A stretch of DNA of 64,000 nt from Mortierella sp. BCC40632 (taxonomy: Eukaryota; Mortierellomycota; Mortierellomycetes; Mortierellales; Mortierellaceae). Where the stretch lies: positions 1,144,001-1,208,000 of the forward strand of contig WAEK01000004.1 in NCBI GenBank assembly GCA_011634665.1. Direction: 5' to 3'. The notes beneath the pieces were generated by a model that was not told the origin of the DNA, did no database searches, and was given only the letters and a program-made list of their open reading frames with translations. Shown here in pieces: positions 11,157-21,198 of this stretch. The number at the start of each line of letters is the position of its first letter. The first letter of the stretch is position 1. A program made the translations under genes and the position numbers.

Positions 11157-12013
11157 ATGGCAACATTCCGAAACAGCAAGCATAAAGCTCTCATCGATCT
11201 GAGTCGGATATCACATAATCATACACAAGTTTCCACGGAATACCTGACAAGGAAGGAGCTTGATGGTCGAAAGTTGGATATGCTGGTGACAAGCAGGGAA
11301 CAGCTACGTGACAATGAAGCTGAGATGACTCTGATGCTCAAGGCCAGTAAGCTCTCTTCCCCCTCCCCCTTGATTTTGTCCTCTTCCATGTCGCTATTTC
11401 TGATCTTTAAACGTGTATTTCTCTGAAGCTCCTCCTCTGCCTATAGTAGCTCCGGATGCATCAAGAACTCTTTCTGTTACAAAGACAACCCCGATTTATG
11501 AGGTAATGCGCTTTTTTTGTTGGTTTTTTTGTTGGTTTGTTTGTTGTTACTGTTGTTGTTGTTGTTGATGATATTGTTAGAGCATAAATTAACCGGTCTT
11601 TCCTATGGTTTTTAGGGCCATGCATCCAGAGGATTGCCCTTTGTTGGGGTACATCGGGTGATAATGTCACAAGAATTGTCAAGTTTGAGCCGGCGAGACT
11701 TCATGCAAAAGTCAAACAGTTGGCGAACTCGATCGAGGCAATTCACGAGCTGCTGTGCTTCCGGGTAAGTTGAGAACAAACACGGTACTTGACCAAATTT
11801 CTCACTGATTTCAACGGGCTAACAGTTTGATTGATGTAACGCCGCCAACCATTTAATTGCGCTTAGATGTTGACAACTCATTTCATCTCAAGGCACGAGG
11901 AGGCTATGAAACGCCATGCTAATAAAACGAAACGGGACAGATTCAAGATCTTATCCGGGGCATTGCTAGAGCCAAAGTCCTCAAGACCAACACTTCTCCA
12001 GCGGTCACCATAA
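11157..12013 (+). CDS. Small four-exon gene of unknown function
   Basis: I do not recognise the product. Four exons close in phase (11157-11346, 11447-11502, 11630-11764, 11867-12013) and give 175 residues. The predicted protein is hydrophilic, with helical stretches such as RKELDGRKLDMLVTSREQL and ARLHAKVKQLANSIEAIHEL and a basic C-terminal part (EEAMKRHANKTKRDRF). No signal peptide, membrane segment or zinc motif is visible. A decayed copy of the first two exons with the intron between them lies 1.5 kb downstream. It sits among repeats, so it may be part of a multicopy, transposition-associated family rather than a core gene. The third acceptor (CATCCAG) was chosen by phase; another AG 15 bases upstream gives an early stop. 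Confidence 0.45.
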
Positions 12014-12623
12014 GCTCTCGTATCTCTCCTCGCGCACAATAGTACTGAACAAGCCAGCAGCCTTTTCAAGAAATAACTCTTCAATGCCAATCCACTTTCA
12101 TCCTCGAGGATTGGTGATATTCAGTTAACTCCATTTTACAATGCCTTTTCCCAAGCAGGCTACTGTACCGAAACCGCACCAACATGCAATAAACATCTTA
12201 TCATTTGCTCTGAAGATATGAAAAGCTATTGCAATCTTTCTACTGGCTCCACTCAAAGTTTCACTAATGTAACCTCCGTAGAAGACCGAGCGGCCAGCCG
12301 AGTATCTCCCTCTTCAATCCAAGATTCAAACTGTCTAAAAAAAGTTGCTCATCTTCCACTGAGAGCTTAGGCACGTTGCAGTTCGAGTGGCCAAGCCAAC
12401 CCATTACCATTGCCACCAAGGGCGAAATAGCTGCCAGTGCCATATCGCGCTCCTGGCAGTAAGAGGCTACAGGCATTTTAGTTTTTGATCACGCCCTCGC
12501 CACAGCATGGACACACTGTCCAACCAAGGGCGGGTAGTCCGGTTACGAAGGCTGCTTTTGTTTTAGGCTCCTGAAATCTCGTGGACAGAATTAAAGAGCT
12601 ACATGTATCTTGAGAAGCACTAA
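12014..12623. other. Spacer without a recognisable gene
   Basis: Two short minus-strand open frames (12264-12476 and 12478-12678) are hydrophobic or Cys-rich without family motifs. They do not splice to anything I recognise. I see no RNA gene or repeat array here. Confidence 0.4.
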
Positions 12624-13076
12624 GCCTATAACCCAAGAGTGGGAAGGTTGGATGGCAACATTCCGAAACAGCAAGCATAAAGTTCTCATCGATCTGAGTC
12701 GGATGTCACACAATCATGCACAAGTTACCACGGAATACCTGACAAGGACGGAGCTTGATGGTTGAAAGTTGGACATGCTGGTGACAAGCAGGGAACAGCT
12801 ACGTGACAATGAAGCTGAGATGGCTCTGGTGCTCAAGGCTAGTAAGTTCTCGTCCCCCTCCCCCTTGATTTTGTCCTCTACCATGTCGCTATTTCTGACG
12901 ATTAAACGCGTATATCTCTGAAGCTCCTCCTCTCCTTATAGTAGCTCCGGATGCATCAAGGACTCTTTCTGTAACAAAGACAAACTCGATCCATGTTGAA
13001 TCAGGGATCGCGCAAACGGTAGAAAGGAGTACCAATAGCCATCAGGATAAGACCAGGGACCATATCTTTCCAGGTA
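12624..13076 (+). pseudogene. Decayed duplicate of the four-exon gene's 5' half
   Basis: From 12624 to about 12985 the sequence matches 11125-11488 at roughly nine bases in ten. The match includes 32 bp upstream of the start codon and the whole first intron, so the copy arose from DNA rather than from a spliced transcript. The copy has an in-frame TGA where the parent has CGA (about 12762), so exon 1 is broken. After the shared segment the second exon diverges and reads on openly to a possible donor at about 13074. Confidence 0.75.
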
Positions 13077-13950
13077 AATAATATTGTTACCTCGGATCTA
13101 TGATAAAGTTTCTGAAGATGGAGTAGTGGATAGACAAGTCACTAATAGCGTATCAGACTATTCTCATAGATGGCGCCAACCAAGTTGCTACTACAGCTTT
13201 ATCGGTGACCGCGTCTTCGTCCACGTTGAGTCCACGAAACCCTATGAAGCGCAAGCAGCCAGCCAGTGATATAGACGTGAGTGGAGACTTCAAAGGGCCT
13301 AACCTGACAAGTCGGGTAGAGATATGCACATTTATTAGCATGATCTTGTAGATCCTCATGGTTATTCATTAACTGTGTTAGCGCTGAGAAAATGTAAAAC
13401 TCTGGGGAAGGTCAATTCGGTGAGATGCGATCAGTTTTTTTTTTTATTTATTTTTTCTGACAGAAAAGAGTGTAGTTATATCTCTCTTCTATAGCGCCAG
13501 CTATACGGATAGTCCAGCGCACTAAGTACAGATATGGAGCTGGAAGGGTTCCTCACATAAGGGTCAGTTATTATCACAGGGAGATGGGTATACAAAGTGC
13601 TACAAGAGGGTCGAAGGCCCTAACTGGAAAGGTTCCTCACATAGAGGTGAGGAACTCTCGAGGCAAGGGCGTCTATTATTTATATGGCGTCGCCCCAAGG
13701 GTGACGTGCTCCGGCAGGAGGGTTGATGGGTACTGCTCTGCCTGCAACGGGAGCAGTACCTGTGGGAGAGCCAAACAAGGTCGTTTGCTCTATAGGGCGC
13801 CCGGATAGATTTCCTCTGTTCAGGACATTTCTAGGCACAAGGCCTGTATTTACACTGGCCCTGAGCAGTCCGCCTTCAGAGTAAAAATGGTGTCTACAGC
13901 GTGGCTGCAGACCACCTATAAACGTCTCCTTGGCTGTCGATTTTAGGTTC
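13077..13950. other. Repeat-derived spacer
   Basis: Contains a T/A tract (13434-13457), two similar 24-bp blocks around GGTTCCTCACATA (about 13547 and 13632), and a GC-rich segment with an inverted GGGCGTC...GGCGTCGCCCC arrangement. The right end (13905-13962) is the retroelement segment also found at 10190. I see no intact gene. Confidence 0.45.
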
Positions 13951-14737
13951 CTATTGCTTTTTCCTGAGGGCATTAATCTCAACCCGAAGATTGTCTACCT
14001 CCATGGCCATGGGGAATTGGTGTTGGGACTGGAGGTTGGAAGCAACGACAGAAGTCTGGGTGTTCGTTGTATTCTTGTTTTTGGAGCCGGGATGATCTGG
14101 TTGGAAGTTGTAGATGCGATCGAACTTCTCTGCAGCGGTGAAAAGCTCATAGACTGGGAGTTCCTTGGAGACAAACAGTGCTTCAAGGAGTTGTTGGAGG
14201 GCTTTGGGGGCAACCATCAACAAAACTGATGTGGGCCGTTTTCTCGATATCTGCTCTGACTTCATCTGTCTCGGCTTCGGTCAGTAAGGCCGTGAGGAGT
14301 CTTTTTGATTCGGCGACATAAGAATCCACGGTGGATGTCATTCTTAGGTTGAACAACTTGGAGCGGACGACGCGAGTGAAGTCAGCAGCAGGGATGTACA
14401 TCTCGGTGAAGCCGTGTTCGAAGTCTTTAAAGGGACTGTGTCGGCTAATCCTGATCCATCGAACCAACATGCCGTGTCTACATCCAGGTGCGGGACCGCG
14501 ACAATTGTTTGAGTGTTCGCGGGGACAGAGGCGATGTTTGGAGTGATTTGCCCTTGACCAGCAGACAACTTGGCAATGACAGAGACTTGAGTCAGACCAT
14601 TTTGCTCTACCCCAGCAGGGTTCTTCATGGAGAAAGGCCTGAGTTCGAGTGCATCGCATCAGAAGCCTGCATCTGGTCGCATGCAACAGGTCCAGTGAGT
14701 GTTCTTGGGTGAGGTAGTTTAATGGGTCTCGGGTCAA
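13951..14737 (-). pseudogene. Broken LTR-retrotransposon gag
   Basis: Three overlapping minus-strand frames carry consecutive parts of one Gag-like protein. The first (from about 14628) has a Gln/Thr/Pro-rich N-terminus. The second has FTRVVRSKLFNLRMTSTVDSYV, which resembles the retroviral-type gag capsid core. The third (to 13951) has a Leu-rich segment and a heptad-like tail (MEVDNLRVEINALRKK). At least two frameshifts separate them, so it cannot be translated as one chain. An LTR-like sequence in the same orientation lies just upstream (14921-15288). No protease, reverse transcriptase or integrase follows. Confidence 0.65.
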
Positions 14738-14920
14738 CTTCTTAGGGTCTATCTTGGGCGGTGTTCCCCCTTATGTAAGGAGGTATTCCTGTCCCTCCAA
14801 GGTCTATTGTTGAAGCCCTAGGACAGGGCTCACCCTAACTCAGGATGACCTCTTGCATTGCAGCTGTACAGAACCACGTCATTGTATTCTCGAATTTGAG
14901 GTGTCGAGTGCGGTGTAAAT

Positions 14921-15288
14921 GACAAGCACAGGGGGATATGGCTCGCACTGCTTGGCAGGCAGGTTTGTGAGACCTTTTGGGAAAGGGATTGTCAGTATTA
15001 AAGAGGGGGACTTGCCGATCTCGAGAGGAGAGAAAGAAAGGGAACAGAGATAAGACAAACGAGACTCGCAAATGAAATAATATCTAGCTACAGGATCGCA
15101 CCCGAGGGGCGGGCTGCAGGCAGACCCGCTCCAGATGGTAAGTATTCACTAACGGATCAAGGAAAAGAAAGAGAGGAAAAAAGAACTGTCTTTTATTGGG
15201 AGGAGCGGAGGGGCCTTTTAAATAAGCCCCTTGGAAGAGGCGCCCAAAGGGGCGGAAGATCAACCAATCGTATTTACTACACTACACA
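14921..15288 (-). mobile_element. LTR-like sequence A (minus orientation)
   Basis: One of four related copies in the window. Read on the minus strand it starts near TGTGTAGTGTAGTAAAT, then has a TTTAAA/AATAAA-type core, TTGATCCGTTAGT, a CTGCAGCC...GATCCTGTAGCTAGATATT block and a CAAGCAGTGCGAGCC block near its end. These blocks recur in order in the other copies. The frameshifted gag lies directly downstream. Ends are approximate because I placed them from the limit of shared sequence. Confidence 0.6.
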
Positions 15289-15742
15289 AGTCGGTCCTTG
15301 TTGGAATTGGAAGGGGCTGGTCGCTCGGCATCGCAATGGCTGGTGTTTGTTCACCCGCCTCATCGAAAGCTTGCTCTTCGGGGGCGCAGACCGAGTTAAC
15401 AAGTTGTTTTCGGCAACCTCCTTTCATCTTAAATTTGGCGACAGAATGGGTAAAGATATTCACCATAAGCCTGCGTTACAGTAACCCGTCTCGATGAGTC
15501 GACGGCAAAGTCAAAGGTGGACGCATGGTAGTTCAGGAAGTGAACTTTTGAATCCTCTGATTAGCACCGAGCTTGAGTTGATGAGCACATTGAGCAATTT
15601 AAGGTTTGGTTGGCCATGACGGGGCGCAGAGTGGCGATGCTCAGGCAAAGGGAGATGCTCAACGATGAGCGAGTGATATCCCGAGACCGGTGGTGCTCGG
15701 GGCAAGGGTGGCGATGCTTCATGGACTAGGACGCTGCAAAAT

Positions 15743-16111
15743 GGTGAACAAGCACGAGAGAAAACAACTCGCACCGCTTGGCAGGCACGGTTGTTAGACA
15801 GGATTGGGAAAGGGGATAAGAGAGACAATCCAACCAATGTGCATCTCCCGATCTCTATGAAAAAGAGGGACAAAGTAATACAAAAGACTCGTAAATGAAC
15901 AATATCTAGCTGCAGGGTCTCGCCTGCAGGACGAACTAATAGGCAGACCTGCTCTAGGAGGTAAGTACTCAAACTAACGGATCAAGAAAAGAAAAGAGAA
16001 AAAAAGAACTGACTTTATAAAATGCTGTAGAGGGGTGCCTTTCATATATACTCCCCCGAATATGGCTCCAAAGGCCGGAAGATCTTCCAAGCGCATTCAC
16101 TACACTACAAC
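15743..16111 (-). mobile_element. LTR-like sequence B (minus orientation)
   Basis: Same orientation as copy A and about 450 bp upstream of it in element sense. It keeps the TATATATGAAAGGCACC and CATTTTATAAA promoter-like core, TTGATCCGTTAGTTTGAG, and the CCTGCAGCTAGATATTGTTC block. The spacer between B and A has no coding content, so B is best read as a solo LTR. Confidence 0.6.
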
Positions 16112-16486
16112 GCCCCAGGCAAGGGTGGCGACGCTCCAAACGTCGGTAATGCTCCAAACGATGATACCCCAGGAGGAGAGGAGGATGCTCCAGGAAGATG
16201 TTTCATGGAAAAGAGAGGAAAAGGTGATACTCCGCAGGATAAGGATAGGGAATCGTTGGTGCTCCTTGTGATGCTCCATGGGAAGGAAAAGAAGAAGACG
16301 CTCCCCAAGCTCTTAGTCATTCTCATCCTCGCCTATCCTCCGCATTACTTCACACTCTTCTCGTTTCCCTTTACAATGTCAGCCCTACTCGCCCGTCTTT
16401 TTCTTTGCTCTCACTCCCATGCTTTCCCCAAAATCATCACCTCTCTTTCTCAACATCACTTCTTTCATCCTTTTCTCAATATAGCC

Positions 16487-16987
16487 ATGACCAACTCCTC
16501 TCCTGTTGACAGAGAGGCCACTTTTCAAGCCTTCTCTTTTGACATCGACCAAACAAAGTCAGTGGGTCGCCACCTCAAGGATCAATCAAAACCAAGGAAA
16601 CCCCCTGCTTTGACGATACCGCAGCGAATGAGCGTTCCTGAAGATAAGAAGGGATTCAAGGCCACAACCAGACTCTTCTTGGTCTTTGACACTGACCTGC
16701 CCAAGGACACGATCCACATCGTTGTCCAGTGCCCTCCTCCTCCTCAAGGAAAAGCGCGTGCGTTTTACTCAAGAGTGCACGTCCATCAGTTGATTGATCA
16801 CTCCCTTACTCCTTTATCTCTCGATTGTTGCTGCGATGATAGGTTGGAGGAGTGCTGTGGGCGTACACTTGTTATGCTTGCTCCTTTGGCAGCATTCGCA
16901 AGTATTGACAAACGCCCTAAAAACATTGACTATCTGTGGCTAAAATACAAACGGTCTCAAGCTGTGGTAGGTTTGATCGAACCTTAA
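16487..16987 (+). pseudogene. Crinkler (CRN)-like N-terminal domain, damaged
   Basis: The 166-codon frame begins MTNSSPVDREA and has the layout of a CRN N-terminal domain: an AFSFDIDQTKSVG segment, a VPEDKKG segment, and HIVVQCP at residues 77-83. The last matches the HVLVxxP motif that closes the domain in CRN proteins. The LTLW-type tryptophan segment expected in the middle is absent. Around 16607-16640 the expected acidic FDD-like residues lie in another frame, which points to an indel pair or small deletion. After the domain only about 80 residues of low similarity remain and no effector C-domain is seen. CRN-type proteins occur in oomycetes and many early-diverging fungi. A C/T-rich 5' region resembles a promoter, so it may still be transcribed. 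Confidence 0.55.
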
Positions 16988-17335
16988 CACCAAAGGCAGA
17001 GAACCAAGAGCAATCTCCAATTCACGACAGTAAGTATGGGATACAGTAAAAAAAAGTGGAAAATCGGAAAAAAAAAAAAAAAAAAAAAAAAAAGAGCGCT
17101 CCTGAAAGTTCTCCTTCGGTAGCCATTCAGTCAAGTTTTCCTCTGGTAACACACAAGGACTTTGCGGACCTATCCAAGTTTGATCCGCTCATGGATCCAT
17201 GCCCCAAGATCCCTTTATTGATGGTATCTTCCATCCATACATTCCCTATCCCTAGGATTACAAAAGCACATAACATTCTTTCGCAGTTATCCTGTCATTT
17301 AATCCCAGTAGTAGTTCCTTCCCCATCCTCCCAGG

Positions 17336-17455
17336 CAGTGTTTCCTAATGAGCGGAGAGAGCCGCAACTTCATCTCGTTAAGCCGACTAGCTCCCTGTAA
17401 AAAGTCTTAATGAGATGAGTTAACAAGCCGAAATCCGTCTCGCTGAGAAACCTTG
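17336..17455. mobile_element. Decayed relative of the hAT-type MITE
   Basis: Starts CAGTGTTTCC and ends with GAGAAACCTTG. It shares internal blocks with the 10858-11021 element in the same order: CATCTCGTTAAGCCG, ACTAGCTCCCTGTAAA (ACTAACTCCCTGTAAA in the other) and CCGAAATCCGTCTCG. The flanks do not form an 8-bp duplication, so the insertion is older or its ends have been lost. Confidence 0.65.
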
Positions 17456-17598
17456 CCGTAGTAAGCCATCAGTGTCCCGGTCCTTGACCCAGTGTTCTCG
17501 AGAAGAAAGGAATAGATATTGACTAAAGGCGCCTATCCTTATTTTCTTCACGGCAACAGATGGGGAAAATTACAAGGTGTTGATTCTAGCAGAGAGGA

Positions 17599-17647
<49 letters not shown>

Positions 17648-17862
17648 AAAAGTAAAATAAAGTTAAATTATAAACACTGGTTTTCTTGGCCAGGTACACA
17701 TTATGAAAAGACTTCTCAAAAGCACAAGATGAAAGGAAAGTCAACGAGTAAAAGACCAAGACGTTTATTCTGTTATCTTCGTAGATTTATAAAAACAAAT
17801 GGTAGAGACGGCGCGTGCCGTCAACCTCTTGTAGCTTACATCGAATCTAGACATCGAGCCGC

Positions 17863-19329
17863 CTAGACTCGACAAGTTGACTTTTGTTGGGCACGCTTGT
17901 TCATCTCCCTGAATCGAGCAGGATTGGTGTGCCTGAAGCATTTGATATCGGCATGACGGCGTCCATATTTGATACAAGACGGGTTAGTGCAGTAAGATCT
18001 ATCCACTGGCTTTGGAGCATCGGGAGAGGACCCTGCGTATGGGGCCACGCGCTTGTTGTAATTGTTCCGGGAGCGGCGGCTGTTATGTCCACGGGCAAAG
18101 CTCCAAGATTCATTGGTTGTTATGGCATGGCTTCCTTGATTGGCCTCCTTCTTGTCGAATTTACCCATCACCCAAGCCAAAGAGTCAGTCTTGGGTCCCT
18201 CGAGGACACTGGGGTTGCCCTTCATGAAACTCAAAAGTTCCTTATATTCGATGGTCTTTGTAGTCTTTCTGAATAGAGAGTCGACCCTTGCCTGGCCTTT
18301 GTCAGAAAGGATATATACCAAGCGGCTGCAAACCAGCTCTCCATGGTCTTCTAATCCCGCAGCCTTGATGAGGATCTCGACCCGATCAACAAACGTGTGG
18401 ATACTCTCGTTCGGCAGTGGCTCAACATTGAAAAAGTCACTGAGGAATTCAGCCCTAAGGAGCTGAAAATTGAAAATCTCTTCCAGACATCTCTGGACCA
18501 TTTTCCACGTCTTGCCTGAGTACTCCGGCTTCTCGATGGCGTTCGAAAACTGTGTGTCCAAACCGATAGGCTTCAATGCTTTCACCATGTACTTCCAAGC
18601 GAGGTCATCAATAAGATCCTTAGTGAACACCCACACATAGAACTTGTAAAACTCGGCCATAAATTTGGTAACAGAAGCGACAATCTCAAGATATCGAGCC
18701 TTCTTCCCAATACCCTGCAGCTTTAGCTCCAGAGTGGGGGCATTCGGCAGTTCTTCAAGTGGCACACGGGAGAAATCAATCTCCATGGTCTGAAGATCTT
18801 TGACCGGAATCAGCTCGTACCCATACACTCGAGAGAATGACATGTGTTTGTAGTTGCTTATCACTGGCACTACATCTAACCCATGCCCTTGAGTGGAATT
18901 TTCATCACCCTGGGCCTTTGGGGATGGCGCCCTCTTCATGATAGGTTTAGGAGCAGTTTGGTTCTGCTTGTTAAGTTTACTATGCAAATCCAATGTTTCA
19001 TGGATCTGCTCCACTATCGTCTTTTGCCTCTTCAACTTACCCTCGAGAGTGAGCTTACGCGCTTCGTACTCCGGACTGAGGGCTCTCTTCTTCATCTGTC
19101 CTTCTGGTTTCTCACTGAATTCCATGGAGGCCGTATGTTGCCACAGAGAAATCTCTGACAACTGGCTGGTAATGGATTGTAGTTTGTGAGTTTCCTTCAG
19201 AAGTAGCTGGGACAACTGGACAATGTTATCAGGCGAATGAGTCATTTCATCATTCGTGCGCTGGACACGCTCCATCCTGGAGTTACCGTCGTCTGAGTTG
19301 CGTGGAGAAGGAGTGTTGGCAAAGGGCAT
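17863..19329 (-). CDS. Gag-like capsid protein, intact ORF without pol
   Basis: A single uninterrupted frame of 488 codons starts at the ATG at 19329. Layout: a polar N-terminus with a coiled-coil-like stretch (about residues 20-130), a capsid-like helical core (about 200-390, with SIHTFVDRVEILIKAAGLED and YKELLSFMKGNPSVLEG), a basic Arg/Asn-rich linker, and a zinc-knuckle-like C447-X4-C452-X6-H459-X4-C464, a stretched form of the retroviral CCHC knuckle. It is intact although surrounding retroelement pieces are broken. No pol frame follows the stop, and I find no LTR directly flanking it. It could be a young non-autonomous element or a retained, domesticated gag. Family assignment is by architecture only. 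Confidence 0.6.
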   Translation of the reverse strand: MPFANTPSPRNSDDGNSRMERVQRTNDEMTHSPDNIVQLSQLLLKETHKLQSITSQLSEISLWQHTASMEFSEKPEGQMKKRALSPEYEARKLTLEGKLKRQKTIVEQIHETLDLHSKLNKQNQTAPKPIMKRAPSPKAQGDENSTQGHGLDVVPVISNYKHMSFSRVYGYELIPVKDLQTMEIDFSRVPLEELPNAPTLELKLQGIGKKARYLEIVASVTKFMAEFYKFYVWVFTKDLIDDLAWKYMVKALKPIGLDTQFSNAIEKPEYSGKTWKMVQRCLEEIFNFQLLRAEFLSDFFNVEPLPNESIHTFVDRVEILIKAAGLEDHGELVCSRLVYILSDKGQARVDSLFRKTTKTIEYKELLSFMKGNPSVLEGPKTDSLAWVMGKFDKKEANQGSHAITTNESWSFARGHNSRRSRNNYNKRVAPYAGSSPDAPKPVDRSYCTNPSCIKYGRRHADIKCFRHTNPARFREMNKRAQQKSTCRV

Positions 19330-19570
19330 GTCAGATGGATAGTGTAATGTGTGAAGAAACAAAAGGGGCGTCTCAAAAAACACATGATGAGCAAGTCAAT
19401 GTGTCTTGCAAGGGCTCTGAGCAACCAAGACTCAGACCGCGTAGAAATGTCTCCTATCGGTCACACCTAGCGCCTGGATTGCTCCCTTTTCATGTGTCGT
19501 GAAGGCTTTCCTTGCTCCTCAGGATGCAGAAACTCGGATAGTCTTTTATTTTATTTTATTTTATTTTATT

Positions 19571-19963
19571 TTATTTTTTTGGCTGCTTGTCGAGATACCC
19601 TGCTGCTGGAAGCCGCTGAATAATGGACACCCAGGGACAATTTCTCCTTTGCCTTGGTCTGGCCATGGTGCTTGAACTGTTTATTGGGGCCATCGTGGCA
19701 CAATAATTTTGCAAAATCTTTCGGGCCAACAACTCGCTCTCCATCGACGTGTCGTCCTTGGACAGGGGGATGTTCTTGATCTCTTTTAGGCTCAAGCTCA
19801 CAGACTCGCCCATTAACTTCTTGCCGTAGTCGTTTCCATACACCACACCCAAAACTTGCCTCTTCTCAAACAAGTCCAGTCCAAACTTGTTGATCGTAGG
19901 GATGTCCATGGAAAAGAGATCAAGATAAGAGTGCTCCATGGGCTCTTGTAGGAAGTTCTCCAA
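19571..19963 (-). other. Open frame of a dispersed repeat family (copy 1)
   Basis: A minus-strand frame of about 130 codons, rich in Leu, Ser, Lys and Glu, with no motif I recognise. Its 3' part (about 19600-19790) is matched by two degenerate copies at about 21200-21290 and 21790-21960, so it belongs to a multicopy element. A (TTTTA)n tract at 19549-19577 abuts its end. Confidence 0.4.
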
Positions 19964-21198
19964 CCCGGGATAGAAAAAAAAAAAAAAAAAAAAAAAAAGT
20001 GTGTGTCAGAGGATGCAACGACATTTCCGGGGTTGCGGCCGATACAGATATCTGCGTCATAGTGGCATCGATATACAAGCTATTTTCGTACAATTAACCT
20101 TGCCAGTGCTTTTGTCGTGATATCTACCATGTAGGACTATGGTGGCTCTGGAACAACAAAAATAAAAATAAAAAAAAATGGGTGGAAGCCGTACGGAATA
20201 TCACCATTGAGACCTTTGTGACAAGGTTCTCTTACACAGACTTACGTACGGTCCACGTTGTCTTTTCGTGTACTGTCAATGGGTCTAGACTAAAAGGTCG
20301 TGTAAAGTCTACGGTTGTCATCGAAGGTTTGACGCCTGAAAAACCAACGAATCTGGAGCTACCATGTTCTGGTTGCAGCAGAGACAGTCATTGTCTATTA
20401 AGTAAGGAAAGTCAGCTGCTGCAAAAAAATTGGTTGACGCAGCGACTGAGGGCCATAACAGAAGAGGAGCGTGAGTACGTGACTCGTCGATCCCCAGAAA
20501 AAAAATGAGGTGCTCGTCAACAGATTCAATCAACTTCAAACAAAGAGACAAAATACGGCGATGAGGCAGGTAATGATGAAGTAGGCGATGGCGAAAGCGA
20601 GAGCGAGGTATTCGACGGTGAAGTAGGTATGCTGAGTGCAATTAAAAAAAGAAGGCGACTGTCACGGTATCATCCCATTGTCCCTTATACCGCGCGGGCA
20701 AGTGCCCACACTCAATAGGCACAGGAAAACATCTTTCAATTGTACTTTCCGAACGCATGATGTTCGGGAAGTTTGAAACTAATTTATATGCGACTAGCGC
20801 GTCCTCTTGCAAGCCAATTTGCACTTAAACTATTACCCTGTCCTTCCCTGTACCATTTTCCCTCTGAAGGGCTCTGTCCTTTGTCCTTGACAGGAGAGAT
20901 TGCAATAAGTCGAGCCATTCGTCCATGTCATGCAAGACAAGGATACTGTCAAGTCAATACCCCAGAAAACGGGCAACTTAGCCTGATGAAGGAAGCTCGT
21001 GATTTCGGTCATTTGGGTACCAATGCAATAGTGGATACTTTACTCATGAATAGTTTACATTAGCCTCCTTTTAATAAACGAAGGTTTTGGCATTGGTATG
21101 ACAACTTTCTTACCTCCACTGGTCACCGACCAGATATCTCGTTTACGTATCAATCCCTATTGTGTATCAAAAAAACTCTAGAACTAAAACAGACCCAC
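19964..21198. other. Spacer, no supported gene
   Basis: Holds an A tract (19975-19998) and a plus-strand open frame (20182-20508, no ATG at its start) encoding a basic, Ser/Thr-rich stretch without family motifs. I do not call it a gene. Confidence 0.35.

Noticed and set aside
14921..16111. LTR copies B and A as the two ends of one full element
   Set aside because: Only about 450 bp without coding content lies between them, and the gag is outside the pair.
17765..17977. Frame overlapping the end of the intact gag, as a possible frameshifted pol
   Set aside because: It stops about 100 bases after the gag stop and shows no protease, reverse transcriptase or integrase motif.
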